The position numbers and the translations under genes are program-made. 64,000 nucleotides of DNA, from positions 124,001 through 188,000 of the forward strand of contig JAPYMA010001761.1 of NCBI GenBank assembly GCA_035041965.1. Direction: 5' to 3'. Below are positions 38,500-51,873 of this stretch, one piece after another; the first letter of the stretch is position 1; each line of letters opens with the position of its first letter. Below the pieces are notes generated by a model. That model ran no database searches. It saw only the letters and a program-made list of their open reading frames with translations, and was not told where the DNA came from. Source of the DNA: Anisakis pegreffii. Its lineage: Eukaryota; Nematoda; Chromadorea; Rhabditida; Anisakidae.

Positions 38500-41400
38500 A
38501 AAAAAAACAAATTGAAACAAAGGGGAAAAGTGTGGAAACGCTATCGAACCTATAACTTTCTCACGAACAATAGAATTCCTCCCTGCCTATTCCATTGTTA
38601 AGTGTTAAATTTCATGAAATTCAGGAGTTTCAGCTAACACTTGAAAACAGAAGCAAATTTTGATTGAAATCTTTATTTGTTGAAAACATCAAACAACAAT
38701 AACCTTTTTCAGCAAATTTAAAGTTTTATCAGAGCTTTCTGAACAAAACAAATCATTCATGCAATCTGATGCGCATTATTCTTCATGACATAAATTGCGG
38801 TTCATATTTCTTTCAATAATGAATGGAAAAATTTTCATCAATCACACCAGAACAGCTGCTTCAGAAAGAGGTCATGACCAGTTGATATTTTTGCAGAACA
38901 TTTGATGAACGCTCGGTGACTCTGTGCAATCATACGATTGCAATCAGAAGACCGAATTTTCGAATTTTGTGCTAATGAATCAAAATGTTCATGGGATGGA
39001 AGCACATTGCTTAGTTATAGACAAAATTAAGCAATCAAATGATAAAGAAATGTTGCCACTTGATAAGATTTCGCAAAAATCTAAATTCAAAGGAACCTTT
39101 TATGCAACTAAACTTCTCACCATTGCTTAATGAATTAGCATTTAAAGTTTTATTAACAATAAGTACAAATTGACATTGACCGCAATGACCGAGTGATTAT
39201 CGCTGAATCTATCAGACGATAAAAATCTCATTCATTCATTTAACCAGCCACAAGCAATTTAGCTAAACATGACAAAAACTGGATCACGAGTCTATATCCA
39301 AGATCATATGGCCCAGGATCACCATTCAAAAAGACTGGACGAGAAAATTACGATTACTTCACAATCGATATGATGTGTTCATGATGAACACAACGTACAT
39401 GTTTATCACATTGCAGAAGACAACACTGCATATTGATGCATAGCATGCAACAAAATATTTATTTTTAGTTTAACAATTCATAAACGATCGGTAAATTTGA
39501 ATAATCCTCCAAAGTATATTCGGACAGCATGCACTCTCGTCATCGCGGCCACCACTTTTATTCCAAATTCCCGTTTTGAAGTACCCGTTAAAACCTAGCA
39601 GTAAATCAATCTCTCATATATTTATTGCTTACGATTAGCTAAACTGCGCATCAAAAAGCAATCTTCTTACTATTGAACTATTGATATAGCTGCTGAACAC
39701 GCGAAACATTCGCCTTAAATCACACAAACGACGTTGTTCTTCCCCTATCAAAAAACTTATCTATAGGTCTGTTGATCTATCAAGAATTCCGAAATCATGT
39801 GAAAATTTTGGTAAATCTAACAAATAGCAAGCCAGTTTCTAAGGTAAACAAGCCCAGAAGTTCCTCCTTATCTCTCATGTGCGATGACCAATATCACTGG
39901 CTGCATCAATTGCTTTCCGAATCAAAGCAGACAATCAAACTTCAGTGCCACTCATAAACCATTTAATGCTATTATATATATGATATCAAATTATATTGTT
40001 ATGATATCAAATTCTATTGTTTATTAATAAATGAAATACTGATATCAGTAAATAGGATAATAATCAGCAAAGACGGCTTTAACACAAAACTTTTTAAAAA
40101 TGCAATAGGAACAGTCATAATCATATTATGACGTAGTGACGCTTAGTTTTATGATTCTTCCGATAGAGTGTTTAAACCAGTTCGCAAACGTGAAGAGTTT
40201 GCGTTTTCTGAATGATTTTTTCAGCTGAACATTCAATTTTTTCTTGCAGAATGCATTCACTGATCAAATCCAAAAGTTCCTCCTTATCTCTCTTGTGATC
40301 CTGCTTCAATGAGCGCCAAAACTTCGTTGAATCGGTTGGGAAAATAAACAAAACTTCTGATGTATCCATGAAAAGCGCACATTTTTAACAGCATATCCAA
40401 ACGGGTGAATAAGAATAGAAAATAAAACGACCGAAAAAAAGAGGAGTGTATCAAATTTCCAGTCAAAAGTGAGCAACAAGCATTCGGATGAATAAATTCG
40501 GCGAACTAATGTCGAAATGAATTTCAAGCATGAATGGCATTTGACGATTCATCTGGTCGATGGAGCACACCGATTTTTCCATCATCTCAGATAGCAGACA
40601 GCCCTTTTTTTTATTCGGCGGACTCATCATGATGCATTCGGAACTTCAAAATATGTGCATCACATATTTTAAAGTTCCGAGTCATAAATTATTGGTCATG
40701 GAGAAACTTGCGAACATTTTTTTCCTCCAAGGCGCGTCGACAAACTATCATCAAATTACCTGATCCTCTCAGAATCATTTTTGTGGTTAAAAACTTTCAG
40801 ATATTAGAAATGTGAAGACATCTGAAATCCTGCGAGCGATCTCAGCGATCTCATCTGCTTATGCCTAGCTGTATATTCTGGTCGAACTAAAGGCATATCC
40901 ACGCATCTCACCGTGCGTCTTATGAAAATTGTCGATGCAAAAAATACCTTTTTTAAGGGTCTGACTTAAACTAGTAAAATATAATTCTCTTAGCTAGGGA
41001 TATAGATGAAATCTTGAGTTATTGTTTGACGAATGTATCGAAATGGAAAGTAACGAGACGATTACTGAATGAAAACGGACCTAAAATTTTCCTATTTAAA
41101 TATGGATCAATGGAGGAGTTGCTAAACAAGATCTTATGAATACGTTGTGAGTGAACTTTGGATCTTTAATCAACGAGTTTATTATGATCAGTGTTATTAT
41201 TAGTTTCATTATTCTCACCCAACTCACTTCGCTTGTTTGAATTCTTTTAAGCTTCGAGTCATTGCCCAGTCATAATATCAACAAGTTATTATTAGCCCCA
41301 TTATTCCAACTGAACTTGTCTCGTTTGCTCAAACTCTTTCGAGCGTTAAATTATTGCTATGTCATAAACAAGCTATCGTATTCAGTTGTTCTTAGACAAA

Positions 41401-44400
41401 TGCAGCATGGAATGAAAATTCCGTTGGTTTGCTTTTTGATTCATTTCCATTTTTTCGTTAGTCCAGTAAACAAGCGTTTTAGGTTTCAGGAACACTCGAA
41501 AATATTTGAAGAAAGCAAAAGCCGTTGATTAAATAGGGGAAAATTTTTTACTGATTGCAAAAAAATCGCCGTTATTATAGTTGTTCCAGTTAACAAAATA
41601 ACAATCGAGTGACTGGATGGTAAATATTAGTCAAGCGTATCAAACATAACCTTTCATACGATTCGCAAATATTTCAGTCATACAATTGCAAGCACTCCAC
41701 ATATCTTTTAAAACCTCATATTCCTGATTATGAGGTTATAGGACAGAACCAAAGAATAATACTGGATTCACTTTAAAGGAAAGCAACGTAACTCCAGAGT
41801 ACGTTTAACTCCACTCTTTGCAGAAACGAATGCACTAGATATCATGTCCACACTGATGTGATATGGATAAAGGAATAAGGTGGGCGACAAATCATCAAGC
41901 ACTTGAAAAAATATAGTGACGATCAGTCTACAAAGATAACTAAATGGCGTTTGGGTTTCAGTAGCACGAAAATCTATGCGATCTTCTATTCCGGACATCA
42001 CTTGTTATCAAAAAGGAACATGAGTGCCACTAAAGTCTGGACGTCAATAATCTATGGATGGAGCGAGAATAATGCCATATACAAACAATATGATGTTTTG
42101 ATAATGCTGCAGATGAACCGGTTACAACAACCGCTATCAAAGGTTATTAGTTATTGTGCGCTTCATGATGGGGATGGTGCATAAAATAAAACGACAAATA
42201 ACACAAGCGAGAGTGAGGACAACTCAAAGAATCAGTTCACTAGCTGTCATAAAAACAGTAAAGTTATAAAGTAACCAAAAATAGAAAGTTGCTGTTATCA
42301 GTTTGCTCAATGTAACACCTTTACCATACAATACACTTCAGATATATCACTCGAACTTCATATGTAACAAAAAAGAAGTTCCAAATCAAAATCGCAGTCA
42401 AACACTTTTTGTAAAGTCCACTCAAGAACTGACAGCATCGTTCATTTATTATGCGATACTCCTCACGGCCGGATTCGATAAAATTTCATTTTTTCACTAA
42501 AGTCGCTAGCATTTTCGCATACTTCTCGAACTCTGAATAGCGTAAGTCTATTTAGGGTAGTGATAGCATCCGAACAGGATTTCAGTTCGATCGGAATTCG
42601 ACCGATTCCATCTTTGAATACTTTAAAATTGGATGTTCCGACCGGCTTTCAAAATTGTTCGGTCGGTTATCCTTACTAGTTTAGAACATATCAACGATGA
42701 TATGAAACGATACTAACGGGCTCATGTGCAGTCAAACAGTATTTGTTCACAAAACGAAGCGAATGAATAATATGAAAATTGATATTTTGAGATCGAAAGC
42801 AGATCTCTGATCATGGCATAAAGTATAGATGGGATGATATAAAAATATAAACCTTGTATATTTCACGTTGCTACGGATCTTGCTCATGGACTAACGATGT
42901 GTTGTGTTGAATGGTGATGTACTTGATCTGAAAAAAAAGAAATCTGAGTCAACAAATAAATAAATTGGATAAATATTCAGTGAAGATTGGCATCTTTCTG
43001 TTGACACAGTTGCACGATTGAATACGGACTAGTTCAGTCCATACATTACGCTTTCGTTATATCCTATCAAAATTAACCAAAGCAAAAACACCGCCGTCGC
43101 CCATAAAAGTAAATTGAGCGAACACAAATGGCAATACAAAACAGAAGGGAATATACGGGATAAAAGGATATAAATGAATATGAGTAAAATATAACATTGG
43201 AAGTATACATAAATTTTACAAGCTGAGGGCAGGCAGCAATTAGATTTGGCATCGCTTTCATCATTTTTTCGAACGTATCAGGCATGGTGCGAAACAATTA
43301 GGCGATGATAATTGCGAGTATAAATTGCCGCAATGAATACCAAATATTGAATTGTTGAGATAAACGAAATGAAAGCAAACACAATGTCTTTGAATGGCGG
43401 AATACAACATTTACAGGTGACAATAGAAATTAAAACAAAAAAAGTATTAATAGAATGATGACAGGTCAAGATGCACACGCGCATTCTCTTCGGCATGAAA
43501 GGCGAAACTTGTTAAAATGAATGACACATTTTCACATTACAAATGCACTAAAATTTTCACACGAGAGAAGAAATTCTGCTCGACCAATAGCAATCAAATC
43601 GATAATATAAGACATTTGATGCGTTCAGATCCACAAGAAAATTCAGATCCAGCTGATAGATCTGCGCAGTTTGCTGAACAAACAAATGAATGCAGTTGCT
43701 GCGAATGTTAACATTTAGTGGTACCAGTTTAGAAATTTCACTTTCAGTTCGACAGATACAATGCATAAGTTTGAACGAGGACAATCAAAGAGGAACAACA
43801 CTGAAAGAGAAACATTAAAACATTAATGGGTGTACCAAATTAATGCTGATGTCAAGCGGAATTTAATTATTGTGCGGCCATAAAAAATTCCCTCGGCGTT
43901 GGGAATTTCCAGTTAGATGAAAAATTGGATGCAAAATGTGATTAGAAGGTGGTGACACTCAATTTTCAGCTTGCTCATTTCACTTTTATTGCATTTCATT
44001 TGAACTGTACAAATTGTTCGACTATTCGAGGACCCAAAACGAGTCTCTGCGATGCATTAGAGATTAGGCAAAAATTTTCCAATGAGATGATCATTTATTT
44101 TTATATCTTCGATCTAAACTCATCGGCCATTGGAATGATTCCTATGGCTCGATGAATTTAGATCTAAAAATACTGTCTGGCTGTAAAGGATATCTGTGAT
44201 GCAAACGTTTAAAATCCATTCGAGTATCGACAGCAAATTTCCCAAACGATTCATTTCTTATAGGGTCATACAACAGGCACACCTGCCGCTGATTACATCC
44301 ATTGAAAACTAATAAATTCAATATCTCTTTGCACTAATAATAAAAATGACGACGATACCAACAAAAAATAATATCAATAATAACAACAAAAGCGACATTG

Positions 44401-47400
44401 AAACGAATAAAAGCAACAGTTAGAGCAACACCGATTAAAATAACGATTATAGTGGTGATATTTAAAAGTAACACGAATAATAGCAAATTTAACAACTATA
44501 ATAGCCATGATGATGACAAGAAATTTTCAATCATACCTATATTTAACGACTCACGACGGCTTTGGCTCACTGTTTTGATCGGTCTCAATAATCTAAAATA
44601 CCAACGGAATCGGGAGGTGTCCTATTTCCTGGATTAATTCACAGAATTTTTATCTGTCACGTTCTGAAAAGAACAACTATCACGGAGTTTGACAGAAATG
44701 GCATAACAAAATTGACATCTGAGTCTGAAAAGTCAATTAAGAAGTGAGTAAATTCCAAACGACAGTTCGTATCCGAGCACATAAACACGGTTATCTTCAC
44801 TCGGTGACGACTACATAAACTGCTGCCTGCTGCTGTGATGTTTTCATCACAACCATAAAACCCATTGCTAAACCTCACCTGATATGCATTGCATAGAGAT
44901 AAGAAAGGACAAATACTCCAAACCGAATCAATCATTGAAAGCTTTTTGCCGGTTATCAATCACTATCGGACAAACAAAAACTATCTTATATCTGCGTACT
45001 TTAAGAAATGCGATAAGTATCGCACTGATTCTTACTTCAAGGCGTTCAACACGCAAATTGCGTGGGCTATTCGGAAAGGCTTAAAGATTTTAACTCAATT
45101 GGTTAAATTTCCTTCAATCGTCGATGAAATCTGCAACACAGTGTATTCCATCCGCTGTCAAAACTATTAAGCAGAATTTGTAGACCATAACGCCTGAGTC
45201 GATAGCGAAAGCGATTAAAATTGAACGGAGTTCAGGAAAAGTATCTGTGGAGCAACTACTAGGAAAAGGTTTCCTCAATTCAAATCACTGTTGTTTGCTT
45301 CCCATTAGGGCGAAAAATCCTCATTGGCGAACAATTTCACTCATATTACAGTCACAAATTGCTCTACAACCTTCTAAATGACTTCGTCACTTAAATGCCG
45401 TCAATAATTCGAGAACCTCAAACTTTCTTTCAAACAAATCATATCTAAAGGACAGCAACTCATTGCGATAATCAAATAAATTAAAATGAAAATGAGGTGC
45501 TAAGTAATCGAACTGAGCGATTATTACCATCAGCCCATAGCAACGAACTATCACATAAAACTGTAATCGTGTCTTAGAAATTTGTCCTCCCATAACATTA
45601 CATTGCTTCCTTCGCCTAAAGTAAGTATGCTGCTTATCAGTTCTACTCATGTTACTGGTATCATCGTACAGTATTTTGCATCTTACCTATCTTATCAAAA
45701 TATTCATTCATTGCACAGATTCTCTCTTCGGAAATACGAATATGAATAAAAGCAGAATCATCCACAATATATTACCAACCATAAGCAAGCAAAAGTAAAA
45801 GCAAACATTGCGGCTGAGCACACTTCGATCAGTTAATGATCAGGCGATTTCTAGGGAGCGCTCATGATTGCTCGAAAAGAATTTATTCATATTTGTTATC
45901 GTTCAAAGTATTCTATCTGAACAAGCGTTCAATTCATAATGCGAATGAAAAGTGAGGAGCTGAATAAAATTTATATAATGCTTGTATGCAAAATCTCAAA
46001 TGCGCTATGTGAAGAAAATATCATTATAATATATAATACATACAATAATCTGCACAGCATCAACGTCACCATCAATGCTCTACAAAACCTTTGACTTCCT
46101 TATTATTAGGCATTCAAAGTTTACGCTGCTCCAAGAGATTCCTTCACTTGTTTTAATGATGCGATAAGCCATAGATTTCATTCATGCTCTAACATCAAAC
46201 TGAGCGCAGCAGCAGAGCTATTCCGCTCGATACAACATGGAACTCAAAGAAGCAATGAAGTTAAACTAAATATGACGAGATTCTCTCACTCATTAAGAAT
46301 TCAGACTTTCTCACTGAAACTAAAAAGCATAGGACGAACAATACTGCTTCCACTACAAATGATCAGTTTGTAAGGTAAATAATAGCGCATATCAATCATA
46401 TTTTACGAGTGAATTGAACCTAGCAACGAACCGTTATTGTGAATATTGTTGGTGAAGCAAAATCGCACTCGGCCGTTCGAACAACGCTTGGTCTGCTTTA
46501 TAATTATTATGGTTATTGATCGATTCATGCGTTCAATAATTGATTTCATTTCATTTCATGCTTATTGGTGCTTGCTGCGTTGAAAATCTGAAAACAAAAC
46601 AAATGGTTAGCCTGATATTCAATTGGAATTATTTACATGTTCATTTGAATCAAACACAATATGATTACGAATACCATTCAAATCGGAACATATGATATCA
46701 TAGTGCATGCAAAATGAATAATTACTGCTATTGTATAGACGATAATTCATGCTGGATTAAGTGGCTTCTTTGATTATTTTTCGACAATTTTCGTGATATA
46801 ATGAGTTTAATCACACGTTCTTGTCAGTGATTTCGCATTTTCAAAACACGCAACAAAGTGACACGCTAACTTCTAAGTGCTGCTAATAGGAACATTACTC
46901 TTGCATAAAACTAGTAATATTTCTTGAGGTTACTCATCTTTTTTCATGAATATCCAATAAAATTTGATCTGAAGAATGTTTTGTCGTCTATGCTCTGATC
47001 TACTCATTATCTTAATGATTCTTAAAAAACTGAAAAAACACGAGATGATCGCAATGTATAAACTAATAGAAATTGTTATCCGTTCCCCTTTCTGATTTGG
47101 CCTTTATGGATAAGTAACTGTCCTGCAGAAAGTTCAATAGACATGACAAGACCTTAGAATTGAGACGTTAAATTCTAAGTGACACATTAACGCTTGAGAG
47201 TCAGCTGATAGTGAGATGAGTGGAAATTGCGATTTCATCTGATCATTTTTTCCTGACATTAACTACCTCCCAATTGATCACTTAACGTAAGCAACGTGCA
47301 TGTTATAGCTATGCATTCAATACAAGATAATCGTTAACGTATCGATTTAATCAACTGATTTATCGTTGAAAGAACAAATAAAAATCCAAATAAGACAGAT

Positions 47401-47640
47401 TCAAGCACATTACAGATTGTAGTGAATATAGCACTTTAATGTCATAAAATAGCATAACATGCACAAGTTCATTGTGAATATCGCACTGAAACAGATAAAT
47501 AAATCGATGGACAAATCGGTGGCAAACAGTTGTGGATTATAAAAAATGTCGAATAATGAGGTGGTAATTGCTTTTTTCCAGGAAAAGGATCGATTGATTA
47601 AGTTCTATTCGGATGGTCCAAACACTTTTGATAGTTTTTT
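38500..47640. other. 9-kb AT-rich stretch, no supported gene
   Basis: No conserved protein or RNA gene recognised. Minus-strand frames at 40369-40172 and at 43496-43073 (two overlapping, hydrophobic) are the most protein-like but no longer than chance frames elsewhere. A 24-bp segment is repeated with one mismatch at 39858-39881 and 40274-40297. A strong palindrome lies at 40638-40680. A direct doublet ATGATATCAAATT occurs near 39978 and 39999. Confidence 0.4.
40638..40680. repeat. 20-bp near-perfect inverted repeat with 3-nt loop
   Basis: Arms 40638-40657 and 40661-40680 pair over 20 bp with one mismatch around the central CAT. The arms begin TCGGAACTTC and end GTTCCGA. The loop is too short for a typical microRNA precursor. 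It could be an extruding palindrome, a regulatory dyad, or a mobile-element footprint. Confidence 0.7.
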
Positions 47641-47644
47641 TGTT

Positions 47645-48934
47645 TTAGTAGTTCAGAATGAATTCTTCAGCTTTAGCAACTGCCGGAATGACTGCGTTCA
47701 CATAGAGTTTATGTAGTGCTTTCGTTTGTGGCAGCATAAGATAGAGCAAAACAAGTGTCTGAAATGTAACTGATCACCAAATTAGAAATTCTTATGTTCC
47801 TGATCAACTTTTTTCAAAAATCTGCTTCAGAAGTGTTAGGTAATTCACAATCAGAGAAATGAGCTGACGAAAGATGCGAAACAATGGAACTACTAATTCG
47901 ACTGCATTTTCAGTGGGTACCAGTGAAAATCATGTCTAAGTTCGACTCAATGATATGAAAAAATCCGCAGAGAGAACGTTTTTCTAGTACTGTCTAGTAC
48001 TGGAATTCTCTTTCGTATAACTTCCATTTCTTATTGGTCAAATTTTTGAATAGTCGCAAACACCAGCATTCACCCAGTTTACCAGTCAGCTCTCACCGAC
48101 CACAAACCTTGGAAAGCCAATAAATCGGCAGTACATCCATAATTGTTTCAGCGTATAGATCAAGAATCGCATATAGACCGTAGCACATCCAATACAACAG
48201 CCACAAAAATATGTCGTATCTTATATCCATTTCCATCGCCTTGAACACTCATTCAATTGATTACGATATCCAGATTTATCAAGATCCAGTGAAATGAAAA
48301 TCTTTCAGGTGCATTCCCGTTTTTTGAAACAGCGGAAAATTTAACATTTCAGCGGAAACGAACTATAATTGAGGCGATTGCAGGATAGACGAAACCAATC
48401 AAATTGCACAAAAGCCCAGCATCTTTTCCAATCATCAGATACACAGCTATGAATCCGATTGCAACATACGCTACCTGAAAAGCAACCTAATCTAGTCACG
48501 GAGTTGCAAAACCTCAATCAGAATTGCCATACGATGATTGAATTCCTAAGGGAGAAACGATAGAAGTTTTCGAGCTTCTTTGAATTATCTGCGATTCTTC
48601 AATCAGTTTTGGGGTTTGATTTGTCAGCAAAGCGATGCATAATCAGCTCTTAATGTGTGTCAAAACGGAAAACGATAAACTCAAAGGAGCAATTTCAGTT
48701 TCCATTGAACATATTTCTCAACGTTTTGATCCTAACCTGTTCCCGATTGATTCCAAATTCAATTTCGAGTCGCCGCAGGTCATCGTTCAACTTGTCGTTT
48801 TGTACATCATAAAGAAAATCAAGTAGTTGAGGATTGAGGCTGGGCAATAAGGAGCTCCTGGTATCACTTGACTGAATCATATCGTTGTCTATCGTTTCCT
48901 TGATATTTGATGAATGAATCTCAACTGCTGACAT
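47645..48934 (-). CDS. yop-1: YOP1/REEP5-family ER-shaping protein (TB2/DP1/HVA22)
   Basis: Four exons in phase 0: 48934-48737, 48474-48364, 48239-48108 and 47758-47645, giving 184 aa, the length of C. elegans YOP-1 and human REEP5. The protein inserts two hydrophobic hairpins into the ER membrane and helps curve tubules with reticulons and atlastin. The family core is clear: RRLEIEFGINREQ, then a hydrophobic segment, then DAGLLCNLIGFVYPAIASI (REEP5 has GASLLCNLIGFGYPAYISI). A second hairpin includes LWLLYWMCYGLYAILDLY and ends in LVLLYLMLPQT. The N-terminal 45 residues are longer and more acidic than in REEP5. The second exon's donor is GTTCGT, weak but forced by alignment. The 5' end has an ATG with no clear acceptor just upstream. 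Confidence 0.94.
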
Positions 48935-48939
48935 TATTC

Positions 48940-49800
48940 AAAGAAATTGTTCGCCTTGATGACAGAAGAACGCGTAGCCACAATATCTTCTGCACTGTAA
49001 TATTATGCATTAGGATCACTTTCATCACTATTACTATCGAAATGGACATGGACAGAATGGACAAATATCTACTCCTTTTATGATGTAATTGATATCTTGG
49101 AGATGAATGTCATGTTAGCTGAGCTAATTCACTGCACCGCCAAGCGCTGTGCATTTGCTCTTCATGTTGATCATTCAGTGCACTACTGCAGAATTACATG
49201 AAGTGCTTTCAGTGATCATTCAGTTCACTACTTTCAGTCTACTCCTTTGCCTGATTTTACTCGGTCATTTACATTACAGAACTGGATTCAGAAGATCTAC
49301 TATTAGGAGAATAGGTGAAATTCCTAAAAACCAACAACAAACCACCTTTGAGACGGGTGATAAAACATGAAACTCATTGATTTCTCGCTTATCAATATAG
49401 TAACAAGATTTGCTTGTTTGCAAATCTAATTCATAACAACATCATAGAAATTTACTTATTATTAGTTGTTTGTTATGTTTCAATTTTATTCATATTATAA
49501 TCAGTGATGCATTCAATGGCCATTTGATGGAAAGATGCGGATTTTGAATTGTTGAACTCGGGAAGTTAGCAATAGATTGCTGGGACGAATTGAAAAATCT
49601 TTATTCTGTTACATGTGAGCCATGATGAGACGTTTGAGAGGAACTAGTCGACAGAACAAGCCTATTTTAAGAATTTATTGGAAATTCAGGACATAAGGAA
49701 TGATTTGTACGAATCATTGATAAACGAAAATAATCGAAACGAAACGAAACGTTTCAACGCCACGTAAGAAGATATCACATTTTGAGATATATTTTAATAT
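48940..49800. other. Gap between the YOP1-like and MSP-domain genes
   Basis: About 860 bp holding the region upstream of the YOP1-like gene and downstream of the MSP-domain gene, both on the minus strand. I see no other gene. A GAAACGAAACGAAACGTTTC run lies at about 49735-49755. Confidence 0.4.
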
Positions 49801-49804
49801 GAAT

Positions 49805-51557
49805 TCAGTCTTTCTTTTCGCCTTCGCCCTCTTTTTTCTCATCGGCCTTTTGACCGTCTTCTTTCTGAAAGTTTATGTTTGAAACTGGTTGCGTGCTGCA
49901 TGAAAGTGTCACTCAATGCAGATTACTTAATACTCAATATACCTAATACTTACGATTAATGCTCAAAGTAACGCTCAATCTCATCGGCCATACCTCAGAT
50001 TACCTCATGATTACATATCTGAAATCGAGGACCTTTCTGTCGTCTGTATGCAGTAACACTCAATGGGATTATACGTGCTCAGAGCTACCGTATGTTGTTA
50101 TAAAACTGATGTGAACAGTGAAGGTTCACTGAAGAAAACATTGCATGACCATGTCACGATTACCGTAAACTTCACCTTTTCCTCCTCTTTTTTCTCTTCT
50201 TCCTTCTTTTCTCCTTCGCCCTCCTTCTTCTCTTCTTCACCCTCCTTCTTTTCGCCCTCCCCTTCCTTCTTCTCTCCTTCTCCTTCCTTCTTCTCTCCTT
50301 CGCCTTCCTTCTTCTCTCCTTCTCCTTCCTTCTTCTCCCCTTCTCCTTCCTTCTTCTCTCCTTCTCCCTCCTTCTTTTCCCCTTCTCCTTCACCTTCCTT
50401 CTTGTCACCTCCTTCACCACCCTCTCCTTCGTCTTTGAAATCAACGTAAAGCCTAGAAGACAAGCCATTACTGTAATCAACAAAATGCAAGTAATATGTT
50501 ACGGGTCATACCACTGTAAATACTGCGTCGAACAAAACTAGATTAGATGGACAATATCGGAAGTAGACTTAAGAACAGGATGACACTTATGACATGATGA
50601 GTTCAATTACTCATTTCATCATGGAACCCTTCAGAATTCCACTAAACACTCAGGAAATGTTTGAGTGATGAACAAACCGTTTCGTTCCATCCGGACCCTC
50701 TTTATGATCTGCCCAACAAGCTCTGGGTGCTTTCGATTCATCATCCGATTTGATATAATACACCACAAAATAATGCTTTCCATTTTCAGGCACCGTCTTA
50801 CCGGCATTGAAAGTCAACTGAAGTCATTCATCTCATCACATTCTAGCAATTCCCATGTTCCCAGTGCTGCAGGCTTGGAATTCCTCGCCTTCTAACACCT
50901 ATTTGTTTGCTGAAGGTATCAGAAATCATACTCTGAGTGATACTATGATATGATTTTATTGATCAGCAGCACTGATCATCATCGCTCTCATGACTCTTCC
51001 TCTCCTTTCACCAGCTCTTTTCGATGCCTCTCATTCTCTAATTCACACCGTCACGTACTGCGCCAGTGATACTGTGACCAGCCTTACTATATGTTCATTT
51101 AGCAGGTTTCTAAGAGCCCTTTGAGGCAATCCAAGTAATATTTCCAATCAGCTGACATGGAAAAACCTGGCAAAGACTCTCAGAGGATGAAGTGTAACGA
51201 AAACCTTAACAGTGCCTTCTTCGCCAGCTTTTAAGGCGAAAACAGGAGGTCTAATTCGGAACATTTCGTTCGAGGTGCATTTTACTTTGCATACTTGTCG
51301 ATCCTGAAAATTTTTGAACATTACGAAATGCAGGTTCAGATACGAACCTTGAAATAAATCTCTATAATCATAGGCGACGGGATCAATCCATTGTTACCTT
51401 TGTGGTATTGGTGATTTTAAGCGCTGTTGGGACAGCTTCCTCGCCGAGCTTACCCGAGAAGACGATTTTCTCAGCCGGTTCGAGCTGTAAGATAAATTCG
51501 CTCATTTTCACCACTTCTTCCGCCTCTCACGTTTGTCTTACTTTGACAGTCGTTGCG
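49805..51557 (-). CDS. MSP-domain protein with Lys/Glu/Gly repeat tail, 5' end incomplete
   Basis: Exons (minus), all in phase: 51557-51542 (16 nt), 51484-51398, 51303-51205, 50817-50678, 50452-50176 and 49864-49805 (stop TGA). The first four form an MSP domain, the immunoglobulin-like fold of nematode sperm cytoskeletal proteins: LEPAEKIVFSGKLGEE, KITNTT, KVKCTSNEMFRIRPPVF, LTFNAGKTVPENGKHYFV and KRLYVDF. Related short MSP-domain proteins (SSP/MFP1-type) work in amoeboid sperm; VAP proteins share the fold. Unlike those, this one continues into about 85 residues of GEGEKKE repeats, with the last exon adding a further EKKEGEGEKKD. The tail is highly charged, presumably disordered, with lysine slightly outnumbered by glutamate. 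An ATG exon ending in phase 2 is missing; it should lie above 51557. Confidence 0.92.
50185..50430 (-). repeat. Coding minisatellite, 21-bp unit
   Basis: The MSP-domain protein's tail is encoded by near-identical 21-bp units (about nine) giving KKEGEGE. On the plus strand the same DNA reads as a Ser/Phe/Pro frame (SFFSPSP repeats), which is a shadow. Unit number is likely to vary between individuals. Confidence 0.9.
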
Positions 51558-51867
51558 CTGAAAAAACCCCAACCTAAAATCAACTCAGTGTGCGTAACGC
51601 ACAACGTCTTAGTGAACAATATGCATGCTGCTCATTTCCCATTCCTTTTATGCTATAAAAATATACAAATTCCATCGTCGAATTATTCTAATTTTTGATC
51701 ATAATTTGAGTCATATTTTTGAATTCTTCTCACTAGAGTTACGAATCGATTTTTGAATATCTTTGGATGCGTTTCTAAATTAAAGACCAGACAAACGGAA
51801 ACCATATGAAAGTTACTGCACGTCAGGAGATTTTTGAATATTCACATTTCAAAATGCTTTAATCGTA

Positions 51868-51873
51868 AGATAA
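51868..51873 (+). promoter_or_regulatory. GATA-type site AGATAA in a divergent promoter region
   Basis: A single AGATAA lies between the MSP-domain gene and the divergent membrane-protein gene. In C. elegans, sperm genes including msp carry such sites upstream. A six-base word is expected by chance, so this is weak evidence on its own. Confidence 0.25.

Noticed and set aside
43073..43496. Two overlapping hydrophobic minus-strand frames that could suggest a small receptor.
   Set aside because: AT-rich DNA gives Phe/Ile/Leu-rich frames by chance; no receptor signature or consistent splice model.
50063..50449. 128-codon plus-strand frame rich in Ser/Phe/Pro.
   Set aside because: It is the antisense shadow of the GEGEKKE repeat exon of the MSP-domain gene, whose phases join well to its neighbours.
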